Source: an uncultured Lachnospiraceae bacterium
GTDB taxonomy: Bacteria; Bacillota; Clostridia; Lachnospirales; Lachnospiraceae
Length of the DNA: 64,000 nucleotides
Assembly (NCBI GenBank): GCA_947576945.1
Contig: CANPTH010000007.1
Location: forward strand, 1-64,000
Reading direction: 5' to 3'
The notes beneath the pieces are model-generated. The model ran no database searches, was not told where the DNA came from, and saw only the letters and a list, made by a program, of their open reading frames with translations. A program made the translations under genes and the position numbers. Every line of letters starts with the position of its first letter. The stretch's first letter is position 1. Below are positions 15,911 through 25,036 of this stretch, one piece after another.

Positions 15911-17416
15911 ATGATTCTTGTGAGTTTTATAGTACCGGCGCTGATGGTGTGCCTGGTATTTCTGTACATAATTTTGACACGACAGTTCTTTATGATCAAA
16001 TCGAAACTGCCGGTCTTTGGATTCCGGGGCGCCATGGGCGGGCTGAACGGGAAACGCAGGAAGCTTGCGGTGTGGGGAATTCTGGTTTTTGCGCTTGGTT
16101 TTGCGGGCCAGACGGCGACACAGCTGTATGCGCCGGGTATGCTGATGGTGTTTAATTATGAGGAGGCGGCCAGAGGCCAGAATCCTAATTCCACCCGGTT
16201 CAATGAGTCCGTCATCCTTTCGGACCGGATCCTGGAGAAAGTGGTCAGGCGGGGCGGCCTTGCGCTCAGTGCGGACCAGCTGGCAGATTTTCTGACGATC
16301 TCTACGCCGTTAGATGCGGAGAAGCTGGATGTCACTCAGGAATCGGCTTTAAAAATTTCTACGGAATACTGGATTCACTGTTCGGAGAAGGTGTCTTTGT
16401 ACGGAACCACGCCGAAAGCGGTGCTGAACTTTCTGGCGGATGTGTATTGGGAGGATTTCACGAATAATTACGCGGAGAACGACAAAGTGCTGGATCTGTA
16501 CTTCGATGAGCTGGAGGGCATGGAATATCTGGACGTGAAAGACTACCTGCAGATGCAGGCCTATAAATTGAAAAACTACCTGCCAGGTTACAGTACCGAG
16601 AGCAGCAGCTTCCGGGCAGAGGGAAGCGAGGAGACTTTTCCGTCTCTCAGTGAGAAGATTGACAATTTTATAGAGATTGAGCTGGAGCGCTACGAAGCGT
16701 TCATTTTGGAAAAAGGGCTTTCCAGACACCGCAACACGTACCAGTCCCGGATGCAGTATGCAAATCGGCTGCTGGATACGGATCAGAAAAAGGATATGGC
16801 GGCCCATGATGTACGTATAGAAGCGATCGATATGTATAATGCCTTTATGACCCGTTTTGTGCTGATCCCTACTTACGACACGGATCAGGAATTCTACATG
16901 TCCAGAACGAAGGTAGGCGTAGACTATTTTGCGGATGAGGCTAAGGAACTTCTGGAATCGGCTACAAAACTGCTGGAAAAGATTGAGCACAACAGCTATG
17001 CCTCGGGTCAGGTAGTCAGGTCAAGGGCCGGTGATGACGTCTATGCCCAGGCAGACGAAAAGATCGGGGAGCTGAATGCGGAACTGTATAATCTGTCGGC
17101 GCAGTGCAGACAGCTGTGCGATGCATATGTGAGAGTGAAACGGGACGGTTATATGCAGGTGTCTTTTGCCACGCCTTCGGTGCCCGGCAATATCATCAAA
17201 GCCTTTTTGATTACCTTCCTTTATCTGGCAGCATGGATCGGACTGATCATACTGCAGCCTTATTATGCGGAGTGCACAGAGGAGCAGGCTGCCGGGCGAA
17301 AGGCACAGAAGCTGGCCAGAAAGGAGTACCGGAAGAATAAAAAGGAATACCGGAAACGGGAGAAGGCTGAGAAGAAAGAAGCGAAAAAGAACGGAGAGGA
17401 GGGAACCGGGTTATGA
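15911..17416 (+). CDS. Wzz-like chain-length/co-polymerase membrane protein
   Basis: 501 aa. Membrane segments lie near residues 3-25, 52-71 and 428-450. Between the second and third is a long extracytoplasmic helical region beginning FNYEEAARGQNPNSTRFNES, resembling Wzz-type polysaccharide co-polymerases. The C-terminus is a very basic Lys/Arg/Glu tail (about 465-501) in the cytoplasm. The start has AAAGGAG 9 nt upstream. It overlaps the next gene by 4 nt. Family similarity is modest; the topology and context carry the call. Confidence 0.65.
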   Translation: MILVSFIVPALMVCLVFLYIILTRQFFMIKSKLPVFGFRGAMGGLNGKRRKLAVWGILVFALGFAGQTATQLYAPGMLMVFNYEEAARGQNPNSTRFNESVILSDRILEKVVRRGGLALSADQLADFLTISTPLDAEKLDVTQESALKISTEYWIHCSEKVSLYGTTPKAVLNFLADVYWEDFTNNYAENDKVLDLYFDELEGMEYLDVKDYLQMQAYKLKNYLPGYSTESSSFRAEGSEETFPSLSEKIDNFIEIELERYEAFILEKGLSRHRNTYQSRMQYANRLLDTDQKKDMAAHDVRIEAIDMYNAFMTRFVLIPTYDTDQEFYMSRTKVGVDYFADEAKELLESATKLLEKIEHNSYASGQVVRSRAGDDVYAQADEKIGELNAELYNLSAQCRQLCDAYVRVKRDGYMQVSFATPSVPGNIIKAFLITFLYLAAWIGLIILQPYYAECTEEQAAGRKAQKLARKEYRKNKKEYRKREKAEKKEAKKNGEEGTGL

Positions 17417-19308
17417 AAGAACTGGATGTTTTCCGTTATCTGAGAAAATACCGCACGGTGATCATCAGTGTGTCGATCCTGGCTGGCGTAGCCTTTTTTA
17501 TGATTGCGCAGCTTTATATACAGCAGTATACGGCGGTCACGGTGATCGAGTATACCGGTTCCCGCGCCGAGGAAGGGCTTTCTCCGGACGGGAGTAATAT
17601 CGACACCTCGGAGATCTATGCCACCAATCTGGTGAGCCAGGCCATGAAGGGGCTTGGCATTGATTATACGGAGGCCACCACGGACGATATCCGCATGAAC
17701 ATTCAGGTGGAACCCGTGATCACAGAAGAGGATCTTCTGGTGCAGCAGGCCAAACTGAACAATGGCGAGGAGGATTATGAGATATGGCCGACCCGCTTTG
17801 TAGTCTCCTTTAACTGTGGTGTGGGGAGCGGTAAGGAGTATCCGCGCATGGTTTTAAACCAGATCCTGCAGGAGTATGCGGAATATTATGGGAAAAACCA
17901 TGTAAATACGTCTCTTGCGGCCAATCCGGTCAGCGACATTACCTCCAAGGGTTATGATTATCTGGAGATGGCGGAGGTCATGGACGAGACGCTGGACAAT
18001 ATCGTAGAGCATCTGACCGATAAGAACGACTGGGATGCCGATTTCCGTTCCAGCAGGACGGGGTGCAGTTTCCAGGACTTATTGAATGAGTTTGAGTTTA
18101 TCAGGGATGTGGAGGTGCAGGAACTGCTTTCCGAGATTCTGGAAGGACGGATCACCAAAGACCGTGATGTGCTTTTGAACAAATACCAGAACCGCAACAA
18201 CAATCTGGAAATCTCCAACAATGCTGCTTCTTTTGAGATTGAGAAGATACGCGGGATCATCACTTCCTATGAAAATGCCATGGGAGAATTTTCGGACGGC
18301 ACGGAGACGGTCTCCGAGAATGGAACAGGGGAAGATAATAAAAACAGTCTCCTGCAGAACAATGTACTGCCGGATGTCTATGACGATTGGAACCGGGATG
18401 AGGACGGCAACTGGGATCCAGTGGATCGGACGGCAGAGTACGATCTGCTTCTGATGAAATACATAGAAGACCGTACGCTCTATGAGCATAATCTGATCGA
18501 CAGAGATTATAACAACTATGTTATCGCGGTATTTACCGGTGCGCCTGAGGTCTCTTCGGAACAGGCACAGCAGGAGATTCAGGAGAAAATCGGGAAGCTG
18601 GCGGATAAGATCAATGACCTGCAGTCGGTCTACTATGAGACAAATGACGAATACAATGAATATCTGGGTGCGCGTAATATCGTGATGCTCTCCAGCGTGC
18701 GGGTGACGGAGCGGTTTCCGATCTTTATCTTCGCGGTGCTGATCGTGGTGATCTTCGGGGTACTGGGGTGCGCCGGGGCGGCACTTTTCGGCAGGATCGA
18801 GGATTTCATCGAGTACTATGCTTTTACGAGCAAGGTAGACGGTCTGCCCAACCGGGCGAAATGCGATCAGTTTATCACGGTGCGGGAGAGCCGGCCGATT
18901 CCGGAGAGCTTTGCCTGTATTGTGTTTAAACTTGCCAACCTGCAGACGGAGAATGCCCGTCTGGGCAGGGAAGCCGGTGACCGGATGATCAAAGATTTCG
19001 TGAACATACTGACTTCTGTGTTTGCGCCTTCCGACAAGATGTTTGTTGGCAATAACGGCGCCGGCCAGTATCTGATCTTCGCGGAGAATCTGGAGAAAGA
19101 GCAGGTTAATGCGGCCCTGTTCCAGATCGGCGTAGTCTTTGCACAGAAGAGTGAGGAATGCGGTTATAAGATCGAGCTGCAAAGCGGCTTCGCCTGTGCG
19201 GGTGAGGAGAAATGCTACTATATCCGTGAGCTTCTTTCCATCGCCATGAAGCGGGTGAGTGCCGTGCGCAGGGAAGAGCAGGAAGCGGCCAGGACTGTGG
19301 AAGTCTGA
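17413..19308 (+). CDS. Wzz-like protein fused to a degenerate GGDEF domain
   Basis: 631 aa. A membrane segment near 15-37, a long extracytoplasmic region and a second membrane segment near 435-457 give a Wzz-like hairpin topology. A GGDEF-like cytoplasmic domain follows (about 470-615), starting DGLPNR. Its catalytic loop reads NNGAGQYLIF near residue 545 instead of GGDEF, and the early metal Asp is missing (FKLANL). It should not make cyclic-di-GMP, but could bind a nucleotide or a partner. It overlaps the upstream Wzz-like gene (ATGA-type junction), implying a stoichiometric pair. It may link chain-length control to a cytoplasmic signal. Confidence 0.75.
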   Translation: MKELDVFRYLRKYRTVIISVSILAGVAFFMIAQLYIQQYTAVTVIEYTGSRAEEGLSPDGSNIDTSEIYATNLVSQAMKGLGIDYTEATTDDIRMNIQVEPVITEEDLLVQQAKLNNGEEDYEIWPTRFVVSFNCGVGSGKEYPRMVLNQILQEYAEYYGKNHVNTSLAANPVSDITSKGYDYLEMAEVMDETLDNIVEHLTDKNDWDADFRSSRTGCSFQDLLNEFEFIRDVEVQELLSEILEGRITKDRDVLLNKYQNRNNNLEISNNAASFEIEKIRGIITSYENAMGEFSDGTETVSENGTGEDNKNSLLQNNVLPDVYDDWNRDEDGNWDPVDRTAEYDLLLMKYIEDRTLYEHNLIDRDYNNYVIAVFTGAPEVSSEQAQQEIQEKIGKLADKINDLQSVYYETNDEYNEYLGARNIVMLSSVRVTERFPIFIFAVLIVVIFGVLGCAGAALFGRIEDFIEYYAFTSKVDGLPNRAKCDQFITVRESRPIPESFACIVFKLANLQTENARLGREAGDRMIKDFVNILTSVFAPSDKMFVGNNGAGQYLIFAENLEKEQVNAALFQIGVVFAQKSEECGYKIELQSGFACAGEEKCYYIRELLSIAMKRVSAVRREEQEAARTVEV

Positions 19309-19311
19309 TGC

Positions 19312-19354
19312 GGAATCCGGCCTGTGGCAATAAGGATGTCATGGGCCGGATTCC
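19312..19354. other. Inverted repeat between Wzz-like and glycosyltransferase genes
   Basis: GGAATCCGGCC (19312-19322) and GGCCGGATTCC (19344-19354) form an 11-bp perfect stem with a 21-nt loop and no T-run. It lies in the 202-nt gap before the first glycosyltransferase. The gap also contains the palindrome GTATGATCATAC near 19402. It could be an attenuator or mRNA-processing structure. Confidence 0.4.
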
Positions 19355-19510
19355 TGACGGAAAGCGTTTGTCCGGTGGCCGGGAAAGAGCGGCAGGGTTG
19401 TGTATGATCATACTGCAGATCTCGACGGTGCAGGAGACCGGCTTTGGCTTGCGGTATGAAACAATGCATAAGATGAAGTGAAAAATCAGGAATCCAGGAG
19501 AGGATCGAAA

Positions 19511-19981
19511 GTGAAAAATAAGGCTAAGAAAATCTGTTTTGCGTCGTCCTCCGGCGGTCATCTGGAGGAGCTTCTGATGCTGCGTCCGCTGATGGAACGC
19601 TATAACAGTTTTATTGTCACGGAGAAGACCGCTTATGAAATCGCGGTGCCGGGGATCAGATGTTATTATCTGCAGCAGGTCAACCGCAGGGAGAGAGCGT
19701 GTATGCGGCGGTTGATCGTCAATGCGTTCCTCTCTCTTAGAATTTTCATGATCGAGCGTCCGGATGTGGTGATCAGCACCGGCGTTCTGGCGACGATTCC
19801 CTTATGCCTGCTGTGCAGGATATTCGGAAAGAAGCTGGTGTATATCGAATCGTTTGCCAATGTCAGGACGCCCAGCCAGACGGGCAGGCTGATGTATCGG
19901 TTTGCGCACCGCTTCTATGTTCAGTGGCCGGAGATGCAGGAATATTACCCCAGGGCCGTGTACCGGGGCGGCGTTTACTGA
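19511..19981 (+). CDS. Glycosyltransferase donor/anchor subunit (PssD/EpsE, Alg14-like)
   Basis: 156 aa. It begins KKICFASSSGGHLEELLML, the Gly-rich motif of Alg14/PssD proteins, and has a hydrophobic membrane-associated stretch near VISTGVLATIPLCLLCRIFG. Such proteins recruit the catalytic partner (Alg13/PssE-like) to the membrane to add the second sugar to a lipid-linked precursor. The GTG at 19511 with AGGAGAGG 7 nt upstream is preferred over the GTG at 19478. The partner gene follows directly. Confidence 0.85.
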   Translation: MKNKAKKICFASSSGGHLEELLMLRPLMERYNSFIVTEKTAYEIAVPGIRCYYLQQVNRRERACMRRLIVNAFLSLRIFMIERPDVVISTGVLATIPLCLLCRIFGKKLVYIESFANVRTPSQTGRLMYRFAHRFYVQWPEMQEYYPRAVYRGGVY

Positions 19982-20010
19982 AGGATGAAAAGAAAGGCAG
20001 GGGTGCGAAG

Positions 20011-20490
20011 ATGATATTTGTGACGGTGGGATCGCAGAAGTTCTCTTTTGACCGTCTGCTTACAAAGGTAGACCAGATGGCAGGAGAGCATATGCTTGCC
20101 GAAGAGGTCTATATGCAGACCGGCAACAGTACCTTTGAACCGAGGCACTGCCATTATCAGAACTTCTATGATCGGGATAAATTTGCGGAGATGGTGGAGA
20201 AATGCAGCATCCTGATCACGCACGGAGGCGTGGGGATTGTGGTGGATGCGGTGAAGCGGGGCAAGAAGGTGATCGTGGTGCCGCGCAGGGCGGAGCTTGG
20301 GGAGCATGTGGACGGACACCAGCAGCAGCTGATGGAACAGTTTCACGCACGGAACCTGATCAGCGCCTGCATGGATGTGGACGATCTGCCCTATGTGCTG
20401 CGGATGGCCGAGACGCGTAAATTCGGCGGTTATCAGTCCAATACGGAACAGTTTGTGGCCTCTGTGGATGAATTTCTGCAGTCGCTGTAG
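20011..20490 (+). CDS. Glycosyltransferase catalytic subunit (PssE/EpsF, Alg13-like)
   Basis: 159 aa, GT28 C-terminal type. It begins MIFVTVGSQKFSFDRLL and contains ITHGGVGIVVDAVKRGKKVIVVPR, the nucleotide-sugar binding region, followed by EHVDGHQQQ. It pairs with the PssD-like protein 29 nt upstream to form one transferase. The start ATG at 20011 is set by homology to Alg13-like N-termini; the upstream in-frame extension overlaps the previous gene and was discarded. Confidence 0.88.
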   Translation: MIFVTVGSQKFSFDRLLTKVDQMAGEHMLAEEVYMQTGNSTFEPRHCHYQNFYDRDKFAEMVEKCSILITHGGVGIVVDAVKRGKKVIVVPRRAELGEHVDGHQQQLMEQFHARNLISACMDVDDLPYVLRMAETRKFGGYQSNTEQFVASVDEFLQSL

Positions 20491-20528
20491 AGGCCGTCGG
20501 TTTTCGGGCGGCAGAAAGCGGTTATGGC

Positions 20529-21662
20529 ATGATGAAGATATTGGTGATCGGCCCCAGCGAGACGCGGGCCAGAGGCGGGATGTCGGCAGTCATCCGGGAA
20601 ATACGGGAGAGTGAACTGCTGAAAGCCGAATTTGAGATTGATACGTTTGCTTCTTACATAGACGGCCCGCTGGTTGTCCGGCTTGTGTACACATTCTGGG
20701 GTTGCCTGCGTTTCATGCTGAGCAGTCACAGGTATGACCTGTTTCATCTCCACACAGCGGAGCGGGGCAGCACCTTCCGCAAGCATTTCTATCTATGGTG
20801 GGCAAAAAGGACAGGCGGGAAGGTGATTGTACATATTCATGGAGCGGAGTATCTGGCCTTCTATGACGGGCTTGGGCGTCTGGGCAGACAGGCAGTGGAC
20901 AGGTTTCTGCAGCAGGCAGATCTGGTGCTGGCATTGTCGGAGAGCTGGAAAAGAGAGTTGGAGGCGCGCTTTTGCATCGATACGTGCAGGACGTTGTATA
21001 ACGGGGTAGATACGGTAAAGTTTCGGGCGGCGGTGACGGATGTCTCCGCCTGCCGGCATTCTTTCCTGATGCTGGGGAGGCTGGGCAGCCGTAAAGGCGT
21101 ATACGACCTGATCGATGCGGTGGAGATCGCCTGTCGGAAGAACCCGGAACTGACTATCTGTATCGCAGGCGACGGAGAAGTGGACAAGGTGCGGGCGCTG
21201 GTGGCGGCCAAAGGGTTGGAACGGCATATCAGTGTGCCCGGCTGGATCGGAGAGACGCAGAAGTTTAAATATTTGAAAAAGGCGGCGGTTTTGGTGTTGC
21301 CTTCCTATTATGAAGGGCTGCCGATGTCTGTGCTGGAAGGCATGGCGGCGGGCAAAGCCATCATCAGTACGACGGTGGGGGCGCTTCCGGAAGTGATCGG
21401 TGAAGAGAACGGGATCCTGCTTGAGCCGGGCGATGTGGAAGGGCTGGCGGAAGCGATGCTTAAGTGCAGCGGGAATGTGGAAGCGCTGCGGAAGATGTCG
21501 GCGGAGAACCAGCGGAAGGCGGAAGAGATTTTCGGGGTGCGGCGGATGCATGAGAGGCTGGGGGCGTATTATAAGATGGTGAGGGATACCGGAAGCCGGG
21601 TAACTCTGTTTAACCATGAGCGGAGAGAACATTTATACAAAGAAGGCAATAAAAACCAGTAA
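20529..21662 (+). CDS. Glycosyltransferase family 4
   Basis: 377 aa GT-B enzyme. The N-terminal domain starts MKILVIGPSETRARGGMSAV. The C-terminal donor domain has MLGRLGSRKGVYDLI, CIAGDGEVDK and the ExxE-type motif in SYYEGLPMSVLEGMAAGKAII. It transfers a sugar from a nucleotide donor in the cytoplasm during repeat-unit assembly. The upstream ribosome site is weak and two adjacent ATGs exist (20529, 20532). Acceptor and donor cannot be told from sequence. Confidence 0.9.
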   Translation: MMKILVIGPSETRARGGMSAVIREIRESELLKAEFEIDTFASYIDGPLVVRLVYTFWGCLRFMLSSHRYDLFHLHTAERGSTFRKHFYLWWAKRTGGKVIVHIHGAEYLAFYDGLGRLGRQAVDRFLQQADLVLALSESWKRELEARFCIDTCRTLYNGVDTVKFRAAVTDVSACRHSFLMLGRLGSRKGVYDLIDAVEIACRKNPELTICIAGDGEVDKVRALVAAKGLERHISVPGWIGETQKFKYLKKAAVLVLPSYYEGLPMSVLEGMAAGKAIISTTVGALPEVIGEENGILLEPGDVEGLAEAMLKCSGNVEALRKMSAENQRKAEEIFGVRRMHERLGAYYKMVRDTGSRVTLFNHERREHLYKEGNKNQ

Positions 21663-21704
21663 AATTAATGAGTTAATTACACTACCACCAGGGAGGGAAA
21701 AGGC

Positions 21705-22964
21705 TTGATCTCAATCATCTATTGTGTACTGGCAACCGCAATGTTTTTTTTGCAGGATACATATTTTAAAGTGGGAGGCGTTGATTTCAGCCTGAAAAAT
21801 CCCTGTGCATTTGCGATTCTGTTTCTTGCGCTGCTGAATTTCATCGCCACGGTACGGCTGAATCGTGTCTTTCTTCTGGTTCGTCATACCCTGGTTCAGA
21901 TCCTGCCCTGTCTGATCCCCCTTTTCTTTTCCGCAGTCATATGGGTGTCTTCCGGAGCGGATAGCATCACCATCTTTAACGGCGTCGGCATGATCATACC
22001 CCAGCTGCTTTCTGTCTTTGTAGCGGTGGCGACTCTGTACCTGTTCGGTGAGAAAGGGATCTGGTACTGTCTCGGCTCTATGTGCACCGCGAATTTTCTG
22101 CTTGTCCTGACGGTCATCGTGCAAGGAGGGCCTGGGCCTTTTCTGGAGGAATTCCGCACGCTCATCCTTTCCTTTGCCGTAGAGAGCGGCCCGCTTATGG
22201 TGAAGCTGGAGATCAATGACCTGACTTTCGCCTTCGGGCCCTTTATACTTTATCTGCTTCTGAACCGGAAGGAAAACGCTCACTCCCTGCTCTGGCTGCT
22301 GGTCGTGGGACTCTTGTTTGTCCTCGGCCTGAAGCGTATTGCCATTCCTGCAATCCTGCTTGGATTTCTGCTTGCGTTCCTTCTGCGCCTGCTGCCGGAA
22401 AAAGCGTCCAGGCAGACGGCGCTGTGTCTGGCTGTGGGGATGATGCTGGTCAGCTTTCTGTACATTGCGGGAATCCGCCTGGGTCTTTTCGAATACCTGG
22501 AGACAGCCCTCAATATTGACACGAAAGGGCGTCTGGGCATGTTCACGAATCTGGAACCCTACTACGATATCAATTTTACCTTCATGGGCAGGGGAACCGG
22601 ATTTGAGCGCTATGTAGACTGGCAGACCGGCGCCGTTTATCAGACACCCCGGCGGACGATCATGCAGATCCACAATGATTTCCTGCGGATGTACCTGAAC
22701 ATGGGCTTTGTGGGATACTGGATCTGGCTTTGGTGTTTTCTGATCGTAAGGCTCCGATACTGGTTCCGGCAGGGCGGCAAGAATGTGGGCTGTCTGTTTT
22801 TCGGCATCTGCGTCTACTGCTTCGTGCTGTATGCCACGGATAACACGATTTACTACCCCTATACCATGATCGCCTGCGCCCTGGTTCCCATGGCCTGCCG
22901 TATGGATAGCCTGGCGGACAAGGCGCTGGAGCAGCAATGCCTGCAATGGGAGGACGCATCATGA
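21705..22964 (+). CDS. O-antigen polymerase/ligase-like membrane protein (Wzy-type)
   Basis: 419 aa with about ten to twelve membrane segments and a larger loop near 280-320 (YYDINFTFMGRGTGFERYVDWQTG), the usual Wzy arrangement. It would polymerise lipid-linked repeat units on the outer face of the membrane. The TTG start at 21705 follows GGGAGGGAAAAGG. It sits between glycosyltransferases and is paired with the flippase gene at 26028 in a Wzx/Wzy locus. Wzy proteins are too divergent for certainty. Confidence 0.75.
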   Translation: MISIIYCVLATAMFFLQDTYFKVGGVDFSLKNPCAFAILFLALLNFIATVRLNRVFLLVRHTLVQILPCLIPLFFSAVIWVSSGADSITIFNGVGMIIPQLLSVFVAVATLYLFGEKGIWYCLGSMCTANFLLVLTVIVQGGPGPFLEEFRTLILSFAVESGPLMVKLEINDLTFAFGPFILYLLLNRKENAHSLLWLLVVGLLFVLGLKRIAIPAILLGFLLAFLLRLLPEKASRQTALCLAVGMMLVSFLYIAGIRLGLFEYLETALNIDTKGRLGMFTNLEPYYDINFTFMGRGTGFERYVDWQTGAVYQTPRRTIMQIHNDFLRMYLNMGFVGYWIWLWCFLIVRLRYWFRQGGKNVGCLFFGICVYCFVLYATDNTIYYPYTMIACALVPMACRMDSLADKALEQQCLQWEDAS

Positions 22965-22995
22965 AGGTTTCAGTGATCTGTGCAATAATATGAGC
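22963..22995 (+). pseudogene. Remnant start of a lost glycosyltransferase gene
   Basis: An ATG at 22963 overlapping the Wzy-like stop opens MKVSVICAII and stops at once. MKVSVICA resembles the first beta strand of GT2 glycosyltransferases. It is followed by the AT-rich acyltransferase gene. I read it as the stump left when that gene was recombined into the operon; the match is short. Confidence 0.35.
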
Positions 22996-23011
22996 AGGGG
23001 GATATGGCAGA

Positions 23012-24037
23012 ATGAAAGAAATTAGTTATATGGAAACTCAAATGCGCGTAGATTGGGTTGATATGGCCAAAGGTTATGGGATTCTATTTGCAATTTTAGC
23101 ACATTTAGGTGTTGGTATTGCTGATATTTGGATTTATACATTTCATATGCCGCTGTTCTTTTTCTTATCAGGATATGTTTTTAGTACGAAATACGAGTAC
23201 AGAGCTTTTGTAAAAAGAAAATGTAAATCGCTGATTGTACCATATTTTTCACTTGGTTTTATCATGATTTTATTCCAATTAGCAATAGATTACAGAGAAG
23301 GGATAACGATATATTCTTTCATAATACTTTTCTTAAAGTTATCTGTTCAAATAAGATATATGACACTCTGGTATATAGCCTGTCTGTTTTGGCTGAATAT
23401 AGTTTTTTATATTATTGTCAGAAAATGCAGGCATATGAATCGGATTTTTCTATTTGTATCAGGAATGTTCTTGACAGGTTTAATATATTACCATTTTGGA
23501 GGTATAGCATTACCCTGGAATATAGATGTTATTTTACCTGCCAGCCTTTTCTTTTTTGGAGGATATTGGTTTCAGAATAATTATGAGAGAATACGAGTTT
23601 ATTTTACCGGAAAAAAGTCGGTTATTTGTTTTTTGGTATTTGGAATAATTAATGTTTGTTTTGGAGCAATAGGGGTAATCATTTCCGGAAAAGGACTGGA
23701 AATGTATGTGTCATCATACGGATTTCCTCCATTCACTATAATGTCAGCCTTTGCAGGCATTTTTTGTACAATAATTTTCTCTCACTGGTTCACTATAAAA
23801 TTTATAAGATATATTGGACAAAACAGCCTGATATATTATGCATGGCATCAGGCGATCATGATACCGCTTGTTCGGTGGGGATTAAAAAACACAGGGATTA
23901 CATCAGACAACATAGCAGATAATTATGTGTGCCTTCTGGTATATCGTCTTTTTGAATTATTGATTATTATTTTGATTTTGACACTTTGTCACATAATTAT
24001 TTCTAATACAAGATTTAAATTTATGATAGGAAAATGA
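23012..24037 (+). CDS. Acyltransferase family 3 membrane protein (polysaccharide O-acetylation)
   Basis: 341 aa, about ten membrane helices. It begins RVDWVDMAKGYGILFAILAH with the typical early Asp/Lys/His, followed by the FHMPLFFFLSGYVF motif of acyltransferase-3 proteins. The family moves acyl groups, usually acetyl, onto surface sugars. The gene is clearly more AT-rich than both neighbours, with A/T-ending codons throughout, suggesting separate acquisition. It overlaps or abuts the next glycosyltransferase gene. Confidence 0.87.
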   Translation: MKEISYMETQMRVDWVDMAKGYGILFAILAHLGVGIADIWIYTFHMPLFFFLSGYVFSTKYEYRAFVKRKCKSLIVPYFSLGFIMILFQLAIDYREGITIYSFIILFLKLSVQIRYMTLWYIACLFWLNIVFYIIVRKCRHMNRIFLFVSGMFLTGLIYYHFGGIALPWNIDVILPASLFFFGGYWFQNNYERIRVYFTGKKSVICFLVFGIINVCFGAIGVIISGKGLEMYVSSYGFPPFTIMSAFAGIFCTIIFSHWFTIKFIRYIGQNSLIYYAWHQAIMIPLVRWGLKNTGITSDNIADNYVCLLVYRLFELLIIILILTLCHIIISNTRFKFMIGK

Positions 24038-24051
24038 AAGGGATAGACTCC

Positions 24052-25035
24052 ATGATGCAGAAAATAGCGCTGATCAGCGTGATCGTACCGGTATATAACG
24101 TACAGGATTTGATTGGAAGGTGCCTGGATTCTATTCTGGCGCAAACCTGGCAGAATATCGAGGTAATTCTTGTCAATGATGCCTCTTCTGACGGCAGCGG
24201 CAGGATCTGTGAGGAATATGCCCTTCGGGACGGGCGGGTGCAGGTTGTGCATTTTCAGAAAAACCGCGGCCCCGGCGCTGCCAGAAACGAGGGGATACGC
24301 AAGGCCCGTGGAGACTTTGCCTCTTTTATTGATTCCGATGATTATGTAGAACCTGACCTGCTGGAAAAGCTGTATAACAACCTGACGGAAAACGGAGCTG
24401 ATCTTTGCGCCTGCGGTGCGGATGGGATCAAGCTGAAAGGAGGGCCTCCCGGTATATTTTCCGGGTCCGAGGCTGTCTGGTGTCTGGCGCACGGCATTCC
24501 ATTCAATCATGTGCCCTGGGGAAAGCTCTACACCATGGAGCTGGTGAAAAAGTATCCGTTTGACGAGCGTTATTTCTACAGTGAAGACCTTATGTTTCTA
24601 TACCAGTTCCTGAAATCTGCCGGACGGGTCAGCTATCTGCCGGACCAGCTTTACCATTATGTCAATCGGGAAGGAAGTCAGGTACATAGCGGTGTGGATG
24701 AACGGAAGTGTACCGCTCTTTTGGTGCATGACAGAATCTGCAAAGATGCTTTTGTCCATTACCCGAAGGCTCTGCCCGGCTTCCAGCAGATTGCCCTGGA
24801 AACGAATACCCGCCTGGCTATGCTGGCAGTAGAGGCGGATATGCCTGCCAAAGAACTGTCCGGCTATCTGAAACGGCTCTGTCAGAATACCCGGCGGCAT
24901 TTCAGTTGGAAGGCGCTCCGGCTCTGCCGTGAAAAGAAAGTCAGAGCGGCAGCGCTGCTGCTGTATGCTGGCAGGATCGTCTTCCTCGGAACTGCAGTCG
25001 TCTACAGACAAATCAAACGTTGGAAAGGCAGATAA
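24052..25035 (+). CDS. Glycosyltransferase family 2 (tandem copy 1)
   Basis: 327 aa GT-A enzyme with ISVIVPVYNVQDLIGRCLDS, VNDASSDGSG and the DxD-type SFIDSDDYVEPD, followed by a helical C-terminal domain. The start at 24052 has AAAGGG 9 nt upstream; an ATG at 24034 overlapping the previous stop is an alternative. It is closely related to the following gene along its whole length (shared LYHYV, GVDERKCT, RRHFSWKALRLC and VVYRQ-KRWK motifs), so the two arose by tandem duplication. Confidence 0.88.
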   Translation: MMQKIALISVIVPVYNVQDLIGRCLDSILAQTWQNIEVILVNDASSDGSGRICEEYALRDGRVQVVHFQKNRGPGAARNEGIRKARGDFASFIDSDDYVEPDLLEKLYNNLTENGADLCACGADGIKLKGGPPGIFSGSEAVWCLAHGIPFNHVPWGKLYTMELVKKYPFDERYFYSEDLMFLYQFLKSAGRVSYLPDQLYHYVNREGSQVHSGVDERKCTALLVHDRICKDAFVHYPKALPGFQQIALETNTRLAMLAVEADMPAKELSGYLKRLCQNTRRHFSWKALRLCREKKVRAAALLLYAGRIVFLGTAVVYRQIKRWKGR

Positions 25036-25036
25036 C

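Noticed and set aside
21711-22946. 411-codon antisense frame over the Wzy-like gene
   Set aside because: Gln/His/Arg-rich shadow of a membrane-protein gene, without start signal or motif.
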